Positions 30,902 to 42,004 are shown, counted from the first letter of the stretch. The stretch: 64,000 bases of DNA from an uncultured Bacteroidia bacterium (GCA_943789165.1 CALSTB010000001.1:397113-461112); one strand, 5' to 3'. Notes: a model not told the origin generated them from the letters alone. Program-made: numbers and translations.

Positions 30902-33900
30902 TCTCTGATTAAAGTAACTGTACCTTCTACGGTAATTTCTTCATTTGGGTTATCGTTGAACGCATACTTCAATAAGTAGAAGTACGTCCCTGACGGACAC
31001 TCTTTACCATCGTTATTGATCTTCCCGTTCCACGCTAAGGATTCATCTTTCGTATCGTCTTTACGACTTTCAAATACCACATCGCCCCATCGGTTGTATA
31101 TCACCAAGTCGTGCTGTGATTGATTGTTTAATTGAATTTCAAACACATCATTTTTGCCGTCACCGTTTCCTGGAGTAAACACGTTGTACATGTCAGCAGA
31201 GCTCACTGTGGCAGGATCTACGTAATACGTGTTTGTGATTTTTTTACAAAATGTATCAAAGCATGAGAATACGCTTGCCACTAAACACACCGTATATTCA
31301 CCAGAGTCAATACCATAATCGTGACTTGGTTCAAATATGGTAGAATGGTTCGTTGGGCCGGAGCTTGGCTGACCAAAATCCCAGAAGTACGCTGCCTGTT
31401 TTGGTGACGAATAATTAAAAAACCCAAATTCTGGTTCTTCATAAGAGGGATCTAAACCAAAATCTGCTGTAACATCAACGACCTCAACATTCTTTTCTAT
31501 GTACCTAATGCATTTTGGGGTTACTTGCATATGCGCAAATTCTGGATGTAAGGTTATCGTATATGTACCAGCTTTGGTATATGCATGGGCGATTTTACCA
31601 TTTGTTGTGGATATGGCATTACTATTATCACCTAAGCGCCACACTTCCTTATCGAAGGATATAAAGTCAAGTGACTCGAAGGATCCTGTATCGTTCACGC
31701 AAAGCGTATCTGGACCAAAAATACCGCGGTGAGTTGAAGGCAAAACGGTAATCTTTATACCTGTCTTGCCTAACTCCGGATATACGGTATGACAGGTTTC
31801 GATAAATCCTGTTTTGGTATTAAGAAATGAATCAATGCCAATCAGTCGGACATAGTATTCACCGGGTTTGTGGTAGGTATATTGTTCATTGAATAAAGAA
31901 TCTCGTTCAATGGTAATGTTGTTGGTATCACCTAATTCCCAAATGTATTGATTGGCACCTACTGTGTGGTTTATTAGTTCAGCTGTAAAGGGAGCACAAC
32001 CGACGGAATCTTTTGGAGAGAAATGAGGTTTAGACGTGAGTACCCTAAGGTTAAATTGAGTTTCATCACTACAGCCTTCATGTGACACGGCCATATGCCT
32101 AATTAAGACGTTTTTCTTTGTGCCGTCAAAGGCAACCGTAGGGTTTTTCTCATAACTGCTGTAGGTGCCGCTCCCTAAATCCCAGTAATACCGGTCAATA
32201 ACACCTTTGTGTTTTGGTGTACTATTGATGGACGATGAGTCTAGAAATGTCCGTTGACCATTGCAAAAGAATCCTTTTGATTCGTCTTTAATACCCGCTG
32301 TTACCCGATGTACATAAAACGTTTTTGTGACGGTATCCGTGCATCCAGACATGGCTTTAGAAACCATATCAAAGCGATACAACCCTAAAGAATCAAAGGT
32401 ATAACAGGCATCATAAGTAGTATCTAACAGAACGCCATTTAGCAACCACTCTATTTTTCCTAGCTTGTTGATGGAGTCCCAGCGGACCTCTGGTTTGTAA
32501 TAGCTCACATCTGAAAATAGGCACATTTCTTCATTTAAGCATGGATTTCCAACGGCATCAAAGTCAGATTCGTGACCATAGGTAAAATCAAACTCGTATT
32601 TTTTTAAACAGCCACCATTTCCAGTTACGATAACTTTAATCGTTCCAGAACCACCTGCTCCTGCATACGCATGGGTAAATGATTTGGTTATAATCGTGTC
32701 TTTAAAATCTATGTACGTATTTTTACCATCGCTCCAATCGATCCTAATGGTTTCACTAGGGTAAAATTTCCCATTCTCGAAGTTTATCCGTGCGACAGTT
32801 GGATTACAACTTGATTCAAAATCAAGACTTACTTTGTCATTTTTTGCTCGGTAAACAGTTAACAGGTCGGGTATAAAAAGAGTATCAATATAGACACGAG
32901 GTGATTTGTGAACACGTATTGAATCGTTTCCAATTTCCTCTACCCATTCCGAATCACTGAATTTGTAAATCAAACCCACCATGTAATCACCGGCGTATTT
33001 TCCATTCAATTGTAAAGGAAAAGCGTGCCACGTTTTACCACTGTCTAACGAAACTTTTTCAGGACTATTGGCATTGTTTCCGTTATTTATAAAAGTGCCA
33101 TCTTCACACAAACTAATGTGTCCGGCGCTGCCACCAGTGCAATTTCCACAGGCATCAAGGTCAATGTTTTTGGTTAGAAAATCGGAACAACCTGTTACCG
33201 TGTCTGTGATGGTATAATCCAACCTATTCAAAGATTTGAGTGTTGAAAATTGGTGTTTACCAAACCATCCAATGGTCACATTACAATTCTTATTTCTGTT
33301 TAGGTTTTCACTTCGGTTGATGATACAATCATCGCCGTCGGAATCCCAAACAACCCATTTAGAAGTGACATTGGATGAATCAAAATACGTAGAACGATCA
33401 ACAAAGAACACCTTCCTATTGGACCGACATTGGGTGGCATTAAATAGTTTTATATCGGCAACTGGGCCAATAATCTCAACTGTTTCAATATATGTTTTAC
33501 TACAACTTCCTCGCGAGACTTCACAATAGATGGTGTATTTTCCAGGCTTTAAACCGTGTGTGGCGAAGTTGTAATTCCATGAGGCCCAAGTCGGACCTTG
33601 TGCGCCATTAAAAGACCATTTCAATTTTTCACCGTCGACAAAGTCTATACTGGCTACAAACGATTTCTCACCGTAACAATATTTGGTTTTATCTAGTTTG
33701 ATCTTTCGGTTTGGGTCGGCTAGTTTTATGGGAATGCTGTATTCAATCGAATTGGTGCATCCCGAGTTTGCAGTGGCTTCAAGTCGGGCCTTAACTGTTG
33801 TTGATGCTTTATAATTTATACAAAGCGAGTTTCCACTAAAATGGTCTTTGTTAGAAGTAGAATCATCGACAATCCATTTGAAAGTGGAAGAACCTCCTGT

Positions 33901-34602
33901 GCTAGTGGTTGACGTATTGGTAAAGCAAAGTTCTGCTGATTCACAATCTGGATAGGTAGTACGGACGGTAAGCTTTGCAACCACACCTGCGACAATTTTA
34001 ACGGTTCGATTAACTGTCGATTTGCAACCTAGATTGTCTTCAACTTCCATTTCAACGTAGAAACTATCAGGCACGTAATATGAATGACAAGACTTGTCAC
34101 CGTTTTTAGGCGATTTTGTTTCATCATACTTGCCGTCACCCCAGAAATAGGTGCGTTTTTGTATGGGTCTGCCAGAAACTACTGGCGTAGATTTATCAAT
34201 AAAACACACTTCATTAGTGTAATGACAAGTGTCACTGGTTGAGATGTACTGGAAAGATGCATTAGGCAAAGCAACCACATCTACATCGCGGGTATACGTC
34301 AACACTTGATTGGTCGTATAGGTAACCTCAAGCTTAATGGTATACGTCCCTTGCTTCTTAAACAAATGGGTTGGGTTGGCTTTGGTAGAGGTGTAAGTAT
34401 CTCCAAAATCCCAGTCATATGACTTAACGGTTTTTCCCGCAGGAATGGTAAAACTGAAGGTACCCAAATCGCCTTCACAAATGACCGATTTTCCGTTCAA
34501 TGTTATTTGTGCTAAAGTCCAAGTGGAAACAAGGACAAGTATCGCGGTGGTAAGGATGTTTCGTAATACTACAGGCATTCTTTTGGTTTTGTGATGAATC
34601 AC
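30898..34602 (-). CDS. PKD-domain protein with T9SS type B (CHU_C / gliding motility-associated) sorting domain
   Basis: Multiple PKD-like repeats (YDWDFGD, YFWGDGKYDET, YYWDLGSGTY, YFWDFGQPS); C-terminal FTPGNGDGKNDVFEIQ...IYNRWGDVVFES...WNGKINNDGKECPSGTYFYLLKY. Confidence 0.9.
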   Translation of the reverse strand: MIHHKTKRMPVVLRNILTTAILVLVSTWTLAQITLNGKSVICEGDLGTFSFTIPAGKTVKSYDWDFGDTYTSTKANPTHLFKKQGTYTIKLEVTYTTNQVLTYTRDVDVVALPNASFQYISTSDTCHYTNEVCFIDKSTPVVSGRPIQKRTYFWGDGKYDETKSPKNGDKSCHSYYVPDSFYVEMEVEDNLGCKSTVNRTVKIVAGVVAKLTVRTTYPDCESAELCFTNTSTTSTGGSSTFKWIVDDSTSNKDHFSGNSLCINYKASTTVKARLEATANSGCTNSIEYSIPIKLADPNRKIKLDKTKYCYGEKSFVASIDFVDGEKLKWSFNGAQGPTWASWNYNFATHGLKPGKYTIYCEVSRGSCSKTYIETVEIIGPVADIKLFNATQCRSNRKVFFVDRSTYFDSSNVTSKWVVWDSDGDDCIINRSENLNRNKNCNVTIGWFGKHQFSTLKSLNRLDYTITDTVTGCSDFLTKNIDLDACGNCTGGSAGHISLCEDGTFINNGNNANSPEKVSLDSGKTWHAFPLQLNGKYAGDYMVGLIYKFSDSEWVEEIGNDSIRVHKSPRVYIDTLFIPDLLTVYRAKNDKVSLDFESSCNPTVARINFENGKFYPSETIRIDWSDGKNTYIDFKDTIITKSFTHAYAGAGGSGTIKVIVTGNGGCLKKYEFDFTYGHESDFDAVGNPCLNEEMCLFSDVSYYKPEVRWDSINKLGKIEWLLNGVLLDTTYDACYTFDSLGLYRFDMVSKAMSGCTDTVTKTFYVHRVTAGIKDESKGFFCNGQRTFLDSSSINSTPKHKGVIDRYYWDLGSGTYSSYEKNPTVAFDGTKKNVLIRHMAVSHEGCSDETQFNLRVLTSKPHFSPKDSVGCAPFTAELINHTVGANQYIWELGDTNNITIERDSLFNEQYTYHKPGEYYVRLIGIDSFLNTKTGFIETCHTVYPELGKTGIKITVLPSTHRGIFGPDTLCVNDTGSFESLDFISFDKEVWRLGDNSNAISTTNGKIAHAYTKAGTYTITLHPEFAHMQVTPKCIRYIEKNVEVVDVTADFGLDPSYEEPEFGFFNYSSPKQAAYFWDFGQPSSGPTNHSTIFEPSHDYGIDSGEYTVCLVASVFSCFDTFCKKITNTYYVDPATVSSADMYNVFTPGNGDGKNDVFEIQLNNQSQHDLVIYNRWGDVVFESRKDDTKDESLAWNGKINNDGKECPSGTYFYLLKYAFNDNPNEEITVEGTVTLIRD

Positions 34603-34678
34603 TAACCTAAAGACACGACCATTGACAATGGTTGCCTCACGAATATGTCATTTGTATTTTATGGGTTAAAACCCGTCG

Positions 34679-37600
34679 TCATTCTTTCATTAATCTTACC
34701 GCAAATTGTTGGTTATTTTCAGTTATTAAAAGAAGGTAGGTACCGGATGGATACTGGGACAAGTCAATTAGATGTGATAATGTGTTTGGCCCGGCTTTAT
34801 ACACCTCTCGCCCAGTCATGCCTAAAACCCTTATTTCTTGAATTTGATTGGTACTTTCGACTTGAAATACACCTGAAGTGGATGGATTTGGACTAATGCG
34901 TAACCAGTCTGGAAGCAATTCGGATATGCCGACATACACCAAATCAAAAGTATCTGAAACCGAAGAACATCCTGAATCGGAGGTAACGACTGTCCAGTAC
35001 AAACCATTTCCGGTTGCGTCAAACGATTGGTTGGTCTCACCAGCTATTAAACCAGAAGTGGTATACCACTGATTTCCATTCAAATGACTTGAAATTAACG
35101 TGTTTTTAGTTTTTGATATAACAGGTTTATTAGGATTCGGGTTAATTACCAAAGTGGTGTTGACAGAATCTACGCAACCCAAATTAGTAACCACTTTATA
35201 TTCAATGAACATGGTTCCCTGACCGAGTTTAGTAGGAAATAAGGAATCCATAACCACACCATTCACTCGATACACACCATTTTTGGGAGTTCCATTATCC
35301 AGTTCAAACACGTCATCTTGTGCGCATATACTATTCATTGGACTGAGTTGAACATCTGGTTTTGCACCAACGGATATTTCTACCGAATCGATCGCCGCAC
35401 AACCTTGTGAACCCGAAATGGAATACGTAATCACATAATTACCCGGACCACTAACTGAAGGTGAAAATACATTTCCAATGATGCCTTTACCTTTTAAGGA
35501 ACCACCGCTTGGATATTTTTTAACTACAACAGGATCGTCATATGTGCATAGCTTATCAGTTGCTGAAATAGAAATGGAGTCCGGTTTATAAATTTCAATA
35601 GTTGAATAATCGGTACTGGTACAATTTGAAGCGTTCGTGTATTCGTACTTAATAGGAATGGAACCATGACCGGAGACTTGTGGATACAAAGTATCGGCAA
35701 CAACACCTTGTCCTGAATAACTCCCACCGTTTGGACTAGCAAAAGTCAGGGGTAAAGGATCACTTATTAAACAGATGGACGGAGGTGTGGTAAACGTAAT
35801 TCTGGAAGTGTCGTTCACAACGGCCGTTTGGTATGCCTTGTTGTGGCAACCATTTCCATCGATTGTGACATAAGCCAATACGTGATTCCCAACATTTGAA
35901 AGTTCAGGAATAAAGTGATTCGAAGAACTTACCCCAGATCCTTTGAAGTAACCCCCTGATGGAGTCCCTTCTTTCAGTAATACACTATCGCCGTTGATAC
36001 AAGTCGTAATTTGCTGCGGCCAAGCAACACTTCCATTTGCAATCACCGTAACTTGTTGCGTATCGGTGGTGGTGCATTTAAGAAGGTTGGTGAAAGCGTA
36101 TACGATTGAATGTGTTCCTACGCCAGCCACAGTTGGGTTGAAGAAAGAACCATTTACGCCTTTACCACTAAAAGTACCAGTGGTAGGACTCCCTTTTAAT
36201 TTAACAGAGTCGTCTTGATAACAGAGCTGTGCAATGCTCGAAAGCGTGCATGGTGTTGCCCATTTGATTTCTAACGAATCGTCATATGAATTTGAGCAAT
36301 TATTTCCATCGGTATAAGTATACCTAAACGCATATAGTTTGTTCACGCGATTCGCACTGTCGATATGAAAATAATTATTAGAGATAAACGGGCCACTGTA
36401 TATACCACCTTTTGGCGTAACGGCATCCAATTTCACCGAATCTAGATCATTACAATACGACAAAGACCCTGAAGAATTCAAACTAGGCAGTGCAAATACC
36501 TGAAAGTTTTGACTGGCCTCGTTGCTACATTTATTTGAATCGGTATACGCGTATGTGATGGTGTAATTCCCAGATCCCACTTGACTTGTTAAAAAGAATT
36601 CATCGCTAACTCCAGTTCCTGAATACACGCCACCAGAGGGAGAACCACCACTGAGCGTCACGGAATCGATACTTTCACAAACGCCGTTAAACTTCGACAA
36701 CGTTACCTTCGGTTTACTAATGCGGGTAACCGATATGGTTTTGGATTTAAAAGAACAAGAGCTACCATTTCGAGTAATTTCAACCCGATACTTGGCAACA
36801 CTATCTACGGTCAGCACATTGCCTGTTACACCATATAATTGACTATCGTTTAAAAACCAGTTGTAAGTAAATGAGTCGTTGCCAATGGCAATAAGGTCAA
36901 TTTTATCACTTCCACACATGACAAAAGCGCCTGAATTTGAGGTGACAATATTATTTGAATCTGTTGGATAGCTAATGATACCATATTCACTTAAGTCTTG
37001 ATTGGTTAGTGTTAACGAGTCACCTTTTTGATGAAAAGTGGCACCAGCATGAACCCATTTCCCGGATGAGCCTGCAGTTTTCTTGAACAAGTCGATACCG
37101 CATTTTTGGTTTCCGGTAACCCCAGATTTGTTTCCAAAGTCATACGAAACAGAAAAGTGCACTGCCGTATCAGGTAGATGATACATGGTGAAATAATGAG
37201 TTGAATCTAGTTCTACACTTAATCCGCTTGACAAACCTTGTCCACTGGCCGAATATTCTGCGACAACGTGCACTGTATTAGGACTTCCCGTTATGCTTGA
37301 AAGGATCAACTCATCTTGATACTTTGTTTTGAGTCGAACCAAGCTGCCTCCATATACATGCGCACTTGTATCACCAACAACTGCTCCAGAGAGACTGATA
37401 GTGGGTCCGTTGGTTAGTGTACCCGAATTGGAATTTCCAGATTCATCCAAAGTAGTTGTGCCTGAGTCTTCATTCAATCGCCAATTTCCTTCTAAATTAG
37501 CTACGTTGGGATGAGCCGAATTCACTTTTCTACACATCCAATCTCGCAGCGTAGCTTGATCAACTGCTGTCGACCAAACCCGTACTTCGTCAATCATTCC

Positions 37601-38128
37601 ATCAAACAACCTACCTCCACCATTGGCAAGGTCTCCGATTCGAGCTGTTAAGCCAGACGACGGTGAGATATATCCAGTATATAACGTAGTCCCAACAAGT
37701 TCACCGTTGATATAAACGTTTACAGAATCACCATCAAAACTTCCCGCGACGTGGTACCAAATACCCGTTTCCATAATTGACGCAGAAGCCGCTTCCCTCC
37801 ACGTACCGCTACCATCAGAAATATTAAAAGATATTTTACCGTTACTCCCACAACGCAACACATATCCAAGATTGCCCCGCGACCAACCATGTTTGCAAAA
37901 AATACTGTTGTCATACACATTTCTCCCATAAGCATCCGCCTTAATCCAAGCTTCAACTGTGATAGTAGAATCAGAATTTAAAGAAGAATGATCGCTAATT
38001 AGCACGTAATCATCGGTGCCATCAAACTCCAAACATTTATACGCACCTGGCTTTTGGGCAAAGGCCGTGGTTGACACCAAACAGAAGATAAGATAGAAAA
38101 ATAAGCGCGATGAGTTGACCTTGAACAT
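34679..38128 (-). CDS. LamG-domain (concanavalin-like) multi-repeat protein with T9SS type A sorting domain
   Basis: CLEFDGTDDYVLISDHSSLNSDSTITVEAWIKAD...GMIDEVRVWSTA (LamG), about eight repeats of SG.GVS..F.P...G.GNYTI.YAYTDSN.C, C-terminal ISPNPSTSGVFQV...VLGMTGREVYK. Confidence 0.88.
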   Translation of the reverse strand: MFKVNSSRLFFYLIFCLVSTTAFAQKPGAYKCLEFDGTDDYVLISDHSSLNSDSTITVEAWIKADAYGRNVYDNSIFCKHGWSRGNLGYVLRCGSNGKISFNISDGSGTWREAASASIMETGIWYHVAGSFDGDSVNVYINGELVGTTLYTGYISPSSGLTARIGDLANGGGRLFDGMIDEVRVWSTAVDQATLRDWMCRKVNSAHPNVANLEGNWRLNEDSGTTTLDESGNSNSGTLTNGPTISLSGAVVGDTSAHVYGGSLVRLKTKYQDELILSSITGSPNTVHVVAEYSASGQGLSSGLSVELDSTHYFTMYHLPDTAVHFSVSYDFGNKSGVTGNQKCGIDLFKKTAGSSGKWVHAGATFHQKGDSLTLTNQDLSEYGIISYPTDSNNIVTSNSGAFVMCGSDKIDLIAIGNDSFTYNWFLNDSQLYGVTGNVLTVDSVAKYRVEITRNGSSCSFKSKTISVTRISKPKVTLSKFNGVCESIDSVTLSGGSPSGGVYSGTGVSDEFFLTSQVGSGNYTITYAYTDSNKCSNEASQNFQVFALPSLNSSGSLSYCNDLDSVKLDAVTPKGGIYSGPFISNNYFHIDSANRVNKLYAFRYTYTDGNNCSNSYDDSLEIKWATPCTLSSIAQLCYQDDSVKLKGSPTTGTFSGKGVNGSFFNPTVAGVGTHSIVYAFTNLLKCTTTDTQQVTVIANGSVAWPQQITTCINGDSVLLKEGTPSGGYFKGSGVSSSNHFIPELSNVGNHVLAYVTIDGNGCHNKAYQTAVVNDTSRITFTTPPSICLISDPLPLTFASPNGGSYSGQGVVADTLYPQVSGHGSIPIKYEYTNASNCTSTDYSTIEIYKPDSISISATDKLCTYDDPVVVKKYPSGGSLKGKGIIGNVFSPSVSGPGNYVITYSISGSQGCAAIDSVEISVGAKPDVQLSPMNSICAQDDVFELDNGTPKNGVYRVNGVVMDSLFPTKLGQGTMFIEYKVVTNLGCVDSVNTTLVINPNPNKPVISKTKNTLISSHLNGNQWYTTSGLIAGETNQSFDATGNGLYWTVVTSDSGCSSVSDTFDLVYVGISELLPDWLRISPNPSTSGVFQVESTNQIQEIRVLGMTGREVYKAGPNTLSHLIDLSQYPSGTYLLLITENNQQFAVRLMKE

Positions 38129-38234
38129 AATTGGACTTTAAGAGGTAATACGAGTATACAAATTTTTCACGATAACGTAAGTATGACGGTAGATGGGCTC
38201 GCATACAGAATATAGTTTTTATCTTTGTTCCCTT

Positions 38235-38777
38235 ATGAAACACCTACCACTTAGTCGGATCTTTTATGTGTTTGTTTTAGTTGCATTGACCACCGGATGT
38301 AACCAATTTGAAAGTTTTACAAATTTCACGTTGAAGTATGAACAAGACGTAAAAATTGAAAGTTCAACCGGCATTAATCTACCGTTTAACATTGCAACAC
38401 CTCAAACGGAAACGAATGCTGAAAGTGAGTTTGAAAGCAACGATACAGAAAAGAAGTATATCAAAACTATTTCTTTAGACAGCCTTGTGCTTACGCTGTT
38501 TGATCCGCCAAATGAAGACTTTAGCTTTTTAGAAGAAATAGCGATTTTTATAAATGCCGATGGTTTGGAAGAACAACGCATTGCTTGGAAATCGCCTGTT
38601 CCCTCATCAACTACGAACGTACTAGTATTGGATTGCACGGATGAGGATCTACAAGAGTACATTAAGAAGGAAAAGTTTAGTCTTAGACTAAAGGTGGTTA
38701 CGGACGAATTAGTCACAAGAGATCATTATTTCAGAATCCGTTCTGCTTATTCTGTATCAGCCAAATTAAGGGAGTAA
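38235..38777 (+). CDS. lipoprotein, unknown function
   Basis: SPII-like MKHLPLSRIFYVFVLVALTTGCNQ; TATCTTTG -7-like motif just upstream; ATG at 38235 preferred. Confidence 0.6.
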   Translation: MKHLPLSRIFYVFVLVALTTGCNQFESFTNFTLKYEQDVKIESSTGINLPFNIATPQTETNAESEFESNDTEKKYIKTISLDSLVLTLFDPPNEDFSFLEEIAIFINADGLEEQRIAWKSPVPSSTTNVLVLDCTDEDLQEYIKKEKFSLRLKVVTDELVTRDHYFRIRSAYSVSAKLRE

Positions 38778-38781
38778 TTCG

Positions 38782-39351
38782 ATGATTAAAAAAGTTGTTG
38801 TTGGTCTTTTATTATCTGGTACTGCTCTATCTGGTTATGGCCAAATAGGTCACGATTCACTCGAAATAAATAGGTATCGTATTTCTCTTCTAGGAGGCTT
38901 ACCTCGAATTGGAGGCTTACAAGCCGAATATGTGTTGCCCTTGGCTAACAATCATATTGGTATAAAAGCAGATGTTAGTGTATTGCCAAACTTATTTCCT
39001 GACTCAAAAACGTTTACCCGTTATACAGGTCTAGGTGTCAACACGTATCTAAATAAAACAGGTTCAGGACCCTATGCAGGACTGAGCTACGGGACATTAT
39101 GTATCCGTGCTGACGAAATTGAAAACGACATAGTGGACTTAGACGTTCGCTTTAATTGGTGGTCGTCCCAAATTGGGATCAAAACGGGCAAACGGTTGTT
39201 TTTTAGATTTGAATTGGGCTATTCTCTCATTTACTATGACGTTGACAAAGCCAATGAGTTCCTAAACGAAACGTATGGTGTAGAAATTAAACCTACCATA
39301 AACTTCCTTCACTTCCCTAATGGGAGCATTGGCTTTGGTTACGCTTTTTAG
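38782..39351 (+). CDS. secreted/outer membrane beta-barrel-like protein, unknown
   Basis: Signal peptide, alternating beta-strand pattern, C-terminal ...GSIGFGYAF aromatic end. Confidence 0.6.
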   Translation: MIKKVVVGLLLSGTALSGYGQIGHDSLEINRYRISLLGGLPRIGGLQAEYVLPLANNHIGIKADVSVLPNLFPDSKTFTRYTGLGVNTYLNKTGSGPYAGLSYGTLCIRADEIENDIVDLDVRFNWWSSQIGIKTGKRLFFRFELGYSLIYYDVDKANEFLNETYGVEIKPTINFLHFPNGSIGFGYAF

Positions 39352-40277
39352 TGTTTTTTACGTCTAGACGGAATTTCAAAGTTTGTACAATCGTCGTATT
39401 TAGATTTGCCTAAAGTGCGTTCGAACTTTAAACCAATTAGAAAATAATTGTCGTTGCTTTGTCCATTTCCACGTTGACTACCTTCTGTCATCCCTGATAC
39501 CGAACGATCTGCTAAAATTCCAGCTATAGAACCTCCAGATTCACTAATCGATGAATTATTCGCATATACGCCACTGACGTCATCAAGGTAGTCGGTGAAT
39601 GTTTTACGTAGACTAACATCCAGTTTTAAGGTAGACCATCTGTTTAGCTGAAACTTATAACCATATCCAAAAGGAATCACCATACTCACAAGTTTGTATG
39701 AATTTTGGTCAGCCAAGTAATTTTGCCCCTCCGTGCCCAATGGGCGAAGTTTATACCAGTCATCGTTGTAGTTGGCTTTCGGTTGGAAATAAAAAGCACC
39801 AACACCTCCATTAATATAGATTCCTTTTAGAACCTTGTTGTGTTTGAAAGGTAATATCTCAGCTTTGAGACTTGCCTCAACTAAATCCGTTCGGACACTT
39901 AGATTTCTAATTTGTCGACCAGGCGCATCCGTAAACGCGTCATCACCGACTAATCTTGTTATGATAATATCGGCAGTGTAATTGACATTGTTACGGTGGC
40001 GTTGAAGACCAAGACCAAGTGCAGGTCGGAACGCTTTCATGTCGATATCACGGATGCTGGAGCTGCCAATTAAATCACTTCCCCCTAAATCACCTAACAT
40101 ATTGCTAGCACCGACATAGACCGTATATGACCAAGAATTTCCACGTGCAAATTGTCCAAAACTGAGCGAACTGATCGCGAGCATTATGCTCATTAAACTG
40201 AATCTTACCATAATCATACTTTTTAATGGAACGGTTGATTTCGAAGAATTAACATTAACAGCCTTATTGTCGGGCAT
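39348..40277 (-). CDS. outer membrane beta-barrel protein (DUF6089-like)
   Basis: WSYTVYVGASNMLGDLGGSDLIG...PALGLGLQRHRNNVNYTADI...FKLNR/TLKLDVSLRKTFTDYLDDVSGVY. Confidence 0.7.
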   Translation of the reverse strand: MPDNKAVNVNSSKSTVPLKSMIMVRFSLMSIMLAISSLSFGQFARGNSWSYTVYVGASNMLGDLGGSDLIGSSSIRDIDMKAFRPALGLGLQRHRNNVNYTADIIITRLVGDDAFTDAPGRQIRNLSVRTDLVEASLKAEILPFKHNKVLKGIYINGGVGAFYFQPKANYNDDWYKLRPLGTEGQNYLADQNSYKLVSMVIPFGYGYKFQLNRWSTLKLDVSLRKTFTDYLDDVSGVYANNSSISESGGSIAGILADRSVSGMTEGSQRGNGQSNDNYFLIGLKFERTLGKSKYDDCTNFEIPSRRKKH

Positions 40278-40536
40278 AATTCTACGGTTACATGACGTTC
40301 CGGGTTCTAATTACTTATTAGACTCTGCAGTTTCCATTTCGTTGGTCGAAGTAATGTCATAAATCACCGGATCCGAAGGTTAGAGCTAGTAATTCACATT
40401 AGTAGTCACTTTTGATTATCGGCAGAAAAAAATATTTCAGCATACATAGTGAAAATTAAAAAATTGTATGAAAATTTACATGGGTAAATAAAAAATCACT
40501 TTTAGTGCTATTTATTTGTAACATAAATTAAGTCAG

Positions 40537-40884
40537 GTGAGGAGAATTAAATATTTCACTGCCATGCCTACTGGACTTAAGAAGTCCATTAGACAAGATA
40601 TCGATGATGGCGAATTAGAGCCATTTGGTGTCGATTACAAAGGAGAAAGGTTCAGAGCTGTCGTTATGCCACAGGAAGAAGACGAGTGGTTGGTCTTGCT
40701 TGACTACTATGAACAAATGAAGGATGATGACGACGATGACGACGACGATGACTCCGACGACGATGATGATACGCCAAAAGACTTAAGCGAAGACATTGAT
40801 GATGATATGGACGACGACGATTCTGAGGATGACGATGATTCGGATGACGACGACGACGATTCTGATGACGATGATGAAGATTAA
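40537..40884 (+). CDS. small protein with a short globular N-terminus and long Asp-rich C-terminal tail
   Basis: N-terminal about 60 aa then about 50 aa of D/E/S; Asp codons alternate GAT/GAC. The start may be GTG 40537 or ATG 40564. Confidence 0.65.
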   Translation: MRRIKYFTAMPTGLKKSIRQDIDDGELEPFGVDYKGERFRAVVMPQEEDEWLVLLDYYEQMKDDDDDDDDDDSDDDDDTPKDLSEDIDDDMDDDDSEDDDDSDDDDDDSDDDDED

Positions 40885-40992
40885 CCTTCGTCACAACTTG
40901 GGCATTTTCAAGGCTATTTAATTTTTTCTTTCTTCGGTTTATTTGAGACTTCGGAAATTAGTATTTCCTTTATGCCCTCTTAATCATATAAA

Positions 40993-41865
40993 ATGAAAAT
41001 CGTCGTATTATCACGTAATTCTAAACTATACTCAACACGTAGATTGGTAGAAGCAGGTGAAAAAAGAGGTCACGAAATGTTAGTAGTTGACCACTTAACT
41101 TGTAACATCGAAATCGAAAAGAAGACGCCTAAAATTTATTATAAAGGAGGGTATTTAACAGATGTTGACGCGGTAATACCAAGAATAGGAGCCTCTGTAA
41201 CTTTTTATGGTACAGCCGTTGTCAGGCAATTTGAGATGATGAAGGTCTTCTCGGCTGTGGAATCTCAAGCACTTGTTCGTTCACGTGATAAGCTTAGAAG
41301 TCTGCAAATACTTGCAAGAGCGGGTGTTGGTTTGCCAAAAACGGTTTTTACGAATTATACCAAAGACGTTGAACACTTTGTAGAATCTGTAGGTGGAGCA
41401 CCTCTGGTCCTAAAACTTCTGGAAGGAACTCAAGGAATTGGTGTCGTATTAGCAGAGACAAAAAATGCAGCTACTTCCGTACTTGAAGCCTTTAACGGTT
41501 TAGGCGCAAGGGTAATAGGACAAGAATTTATCAAAGAAGCAGGAGGAGCGGATATCCGGGCTTTTGTTGTGAATGGTAAGGTAGTTGGTGCGATGAAACG
41601 TCAAGGTAAGGAAGGTGAATTTAGATCGAACTTACACCGTGGTGGCAGCGCAACAGTCATTGAGTTATCCGACGAGGAAGAAACCACAGCGTTGAAAGCA
41701 GTTAAAGCAATGGGCTTAGGTGTTGCAGGCGTAGATATGTTGCAATCATCAAAAGGACCATTGGTTCTTGAAGTGAATTCATCTCCAGGTTTAGAAGGCA
41801 TCGAAGCGGCAACCAATAAAGACATCGCAAGAGAAATCATTCGGTATTTAGAACTGAATGTGTAG
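40993..41865 (+). CDS. rimK: RimK-type ATP-grasp ligase (ribosomal protein S6 modification-like)
   Basis: [85 protein letters not shown]. Confidence 0.93.
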   Translation: MKIVVLSRNSKLYSTRRLVEAGEKRGHEMLVVDHLTCNIEIEKKTPKIYYKGGYLTDVDAVIPRIGASVTFYGTAVVRQFEMMKVFSAVESQALVRSRDKLRSLQILARAGVGLPKTVFTNYTKDVEHFVESVGGAPLVLKLLEGTQGIGVVLAETKNAATSVLEAFNGLGARVIGQEFIKEAGGADIRAFVVNGKVVGAMKRQGKEGEFRSNLHRGGSATVIELSDEEETTALKAVKAMGLGVAGVDMLQSSKGPLVLEVNSSPGLEGIEAATNKDIAREIIRYLELNV

Positions 41866-42004
41866 AGTCTAAACACGTATGTGATTGATTTCTTGTTGGC
41901 TTTGGAAATGACAAATGACCGTCATAATTGGAAAAATCCAATAGATTGAAGGCATCGTACAATTAAGGAGTAACTAAATCTTAGTTACTTGTCGGTCGCA
42001 AATA

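Noticed and set aside
40664-40894. Antisense Arg/His-rich ORF opposite the Asp-rich protein
   Set aside because: It is the reverse-strand shadow of GAT/GAC runs; the sense frame has the plausible start and gene context.
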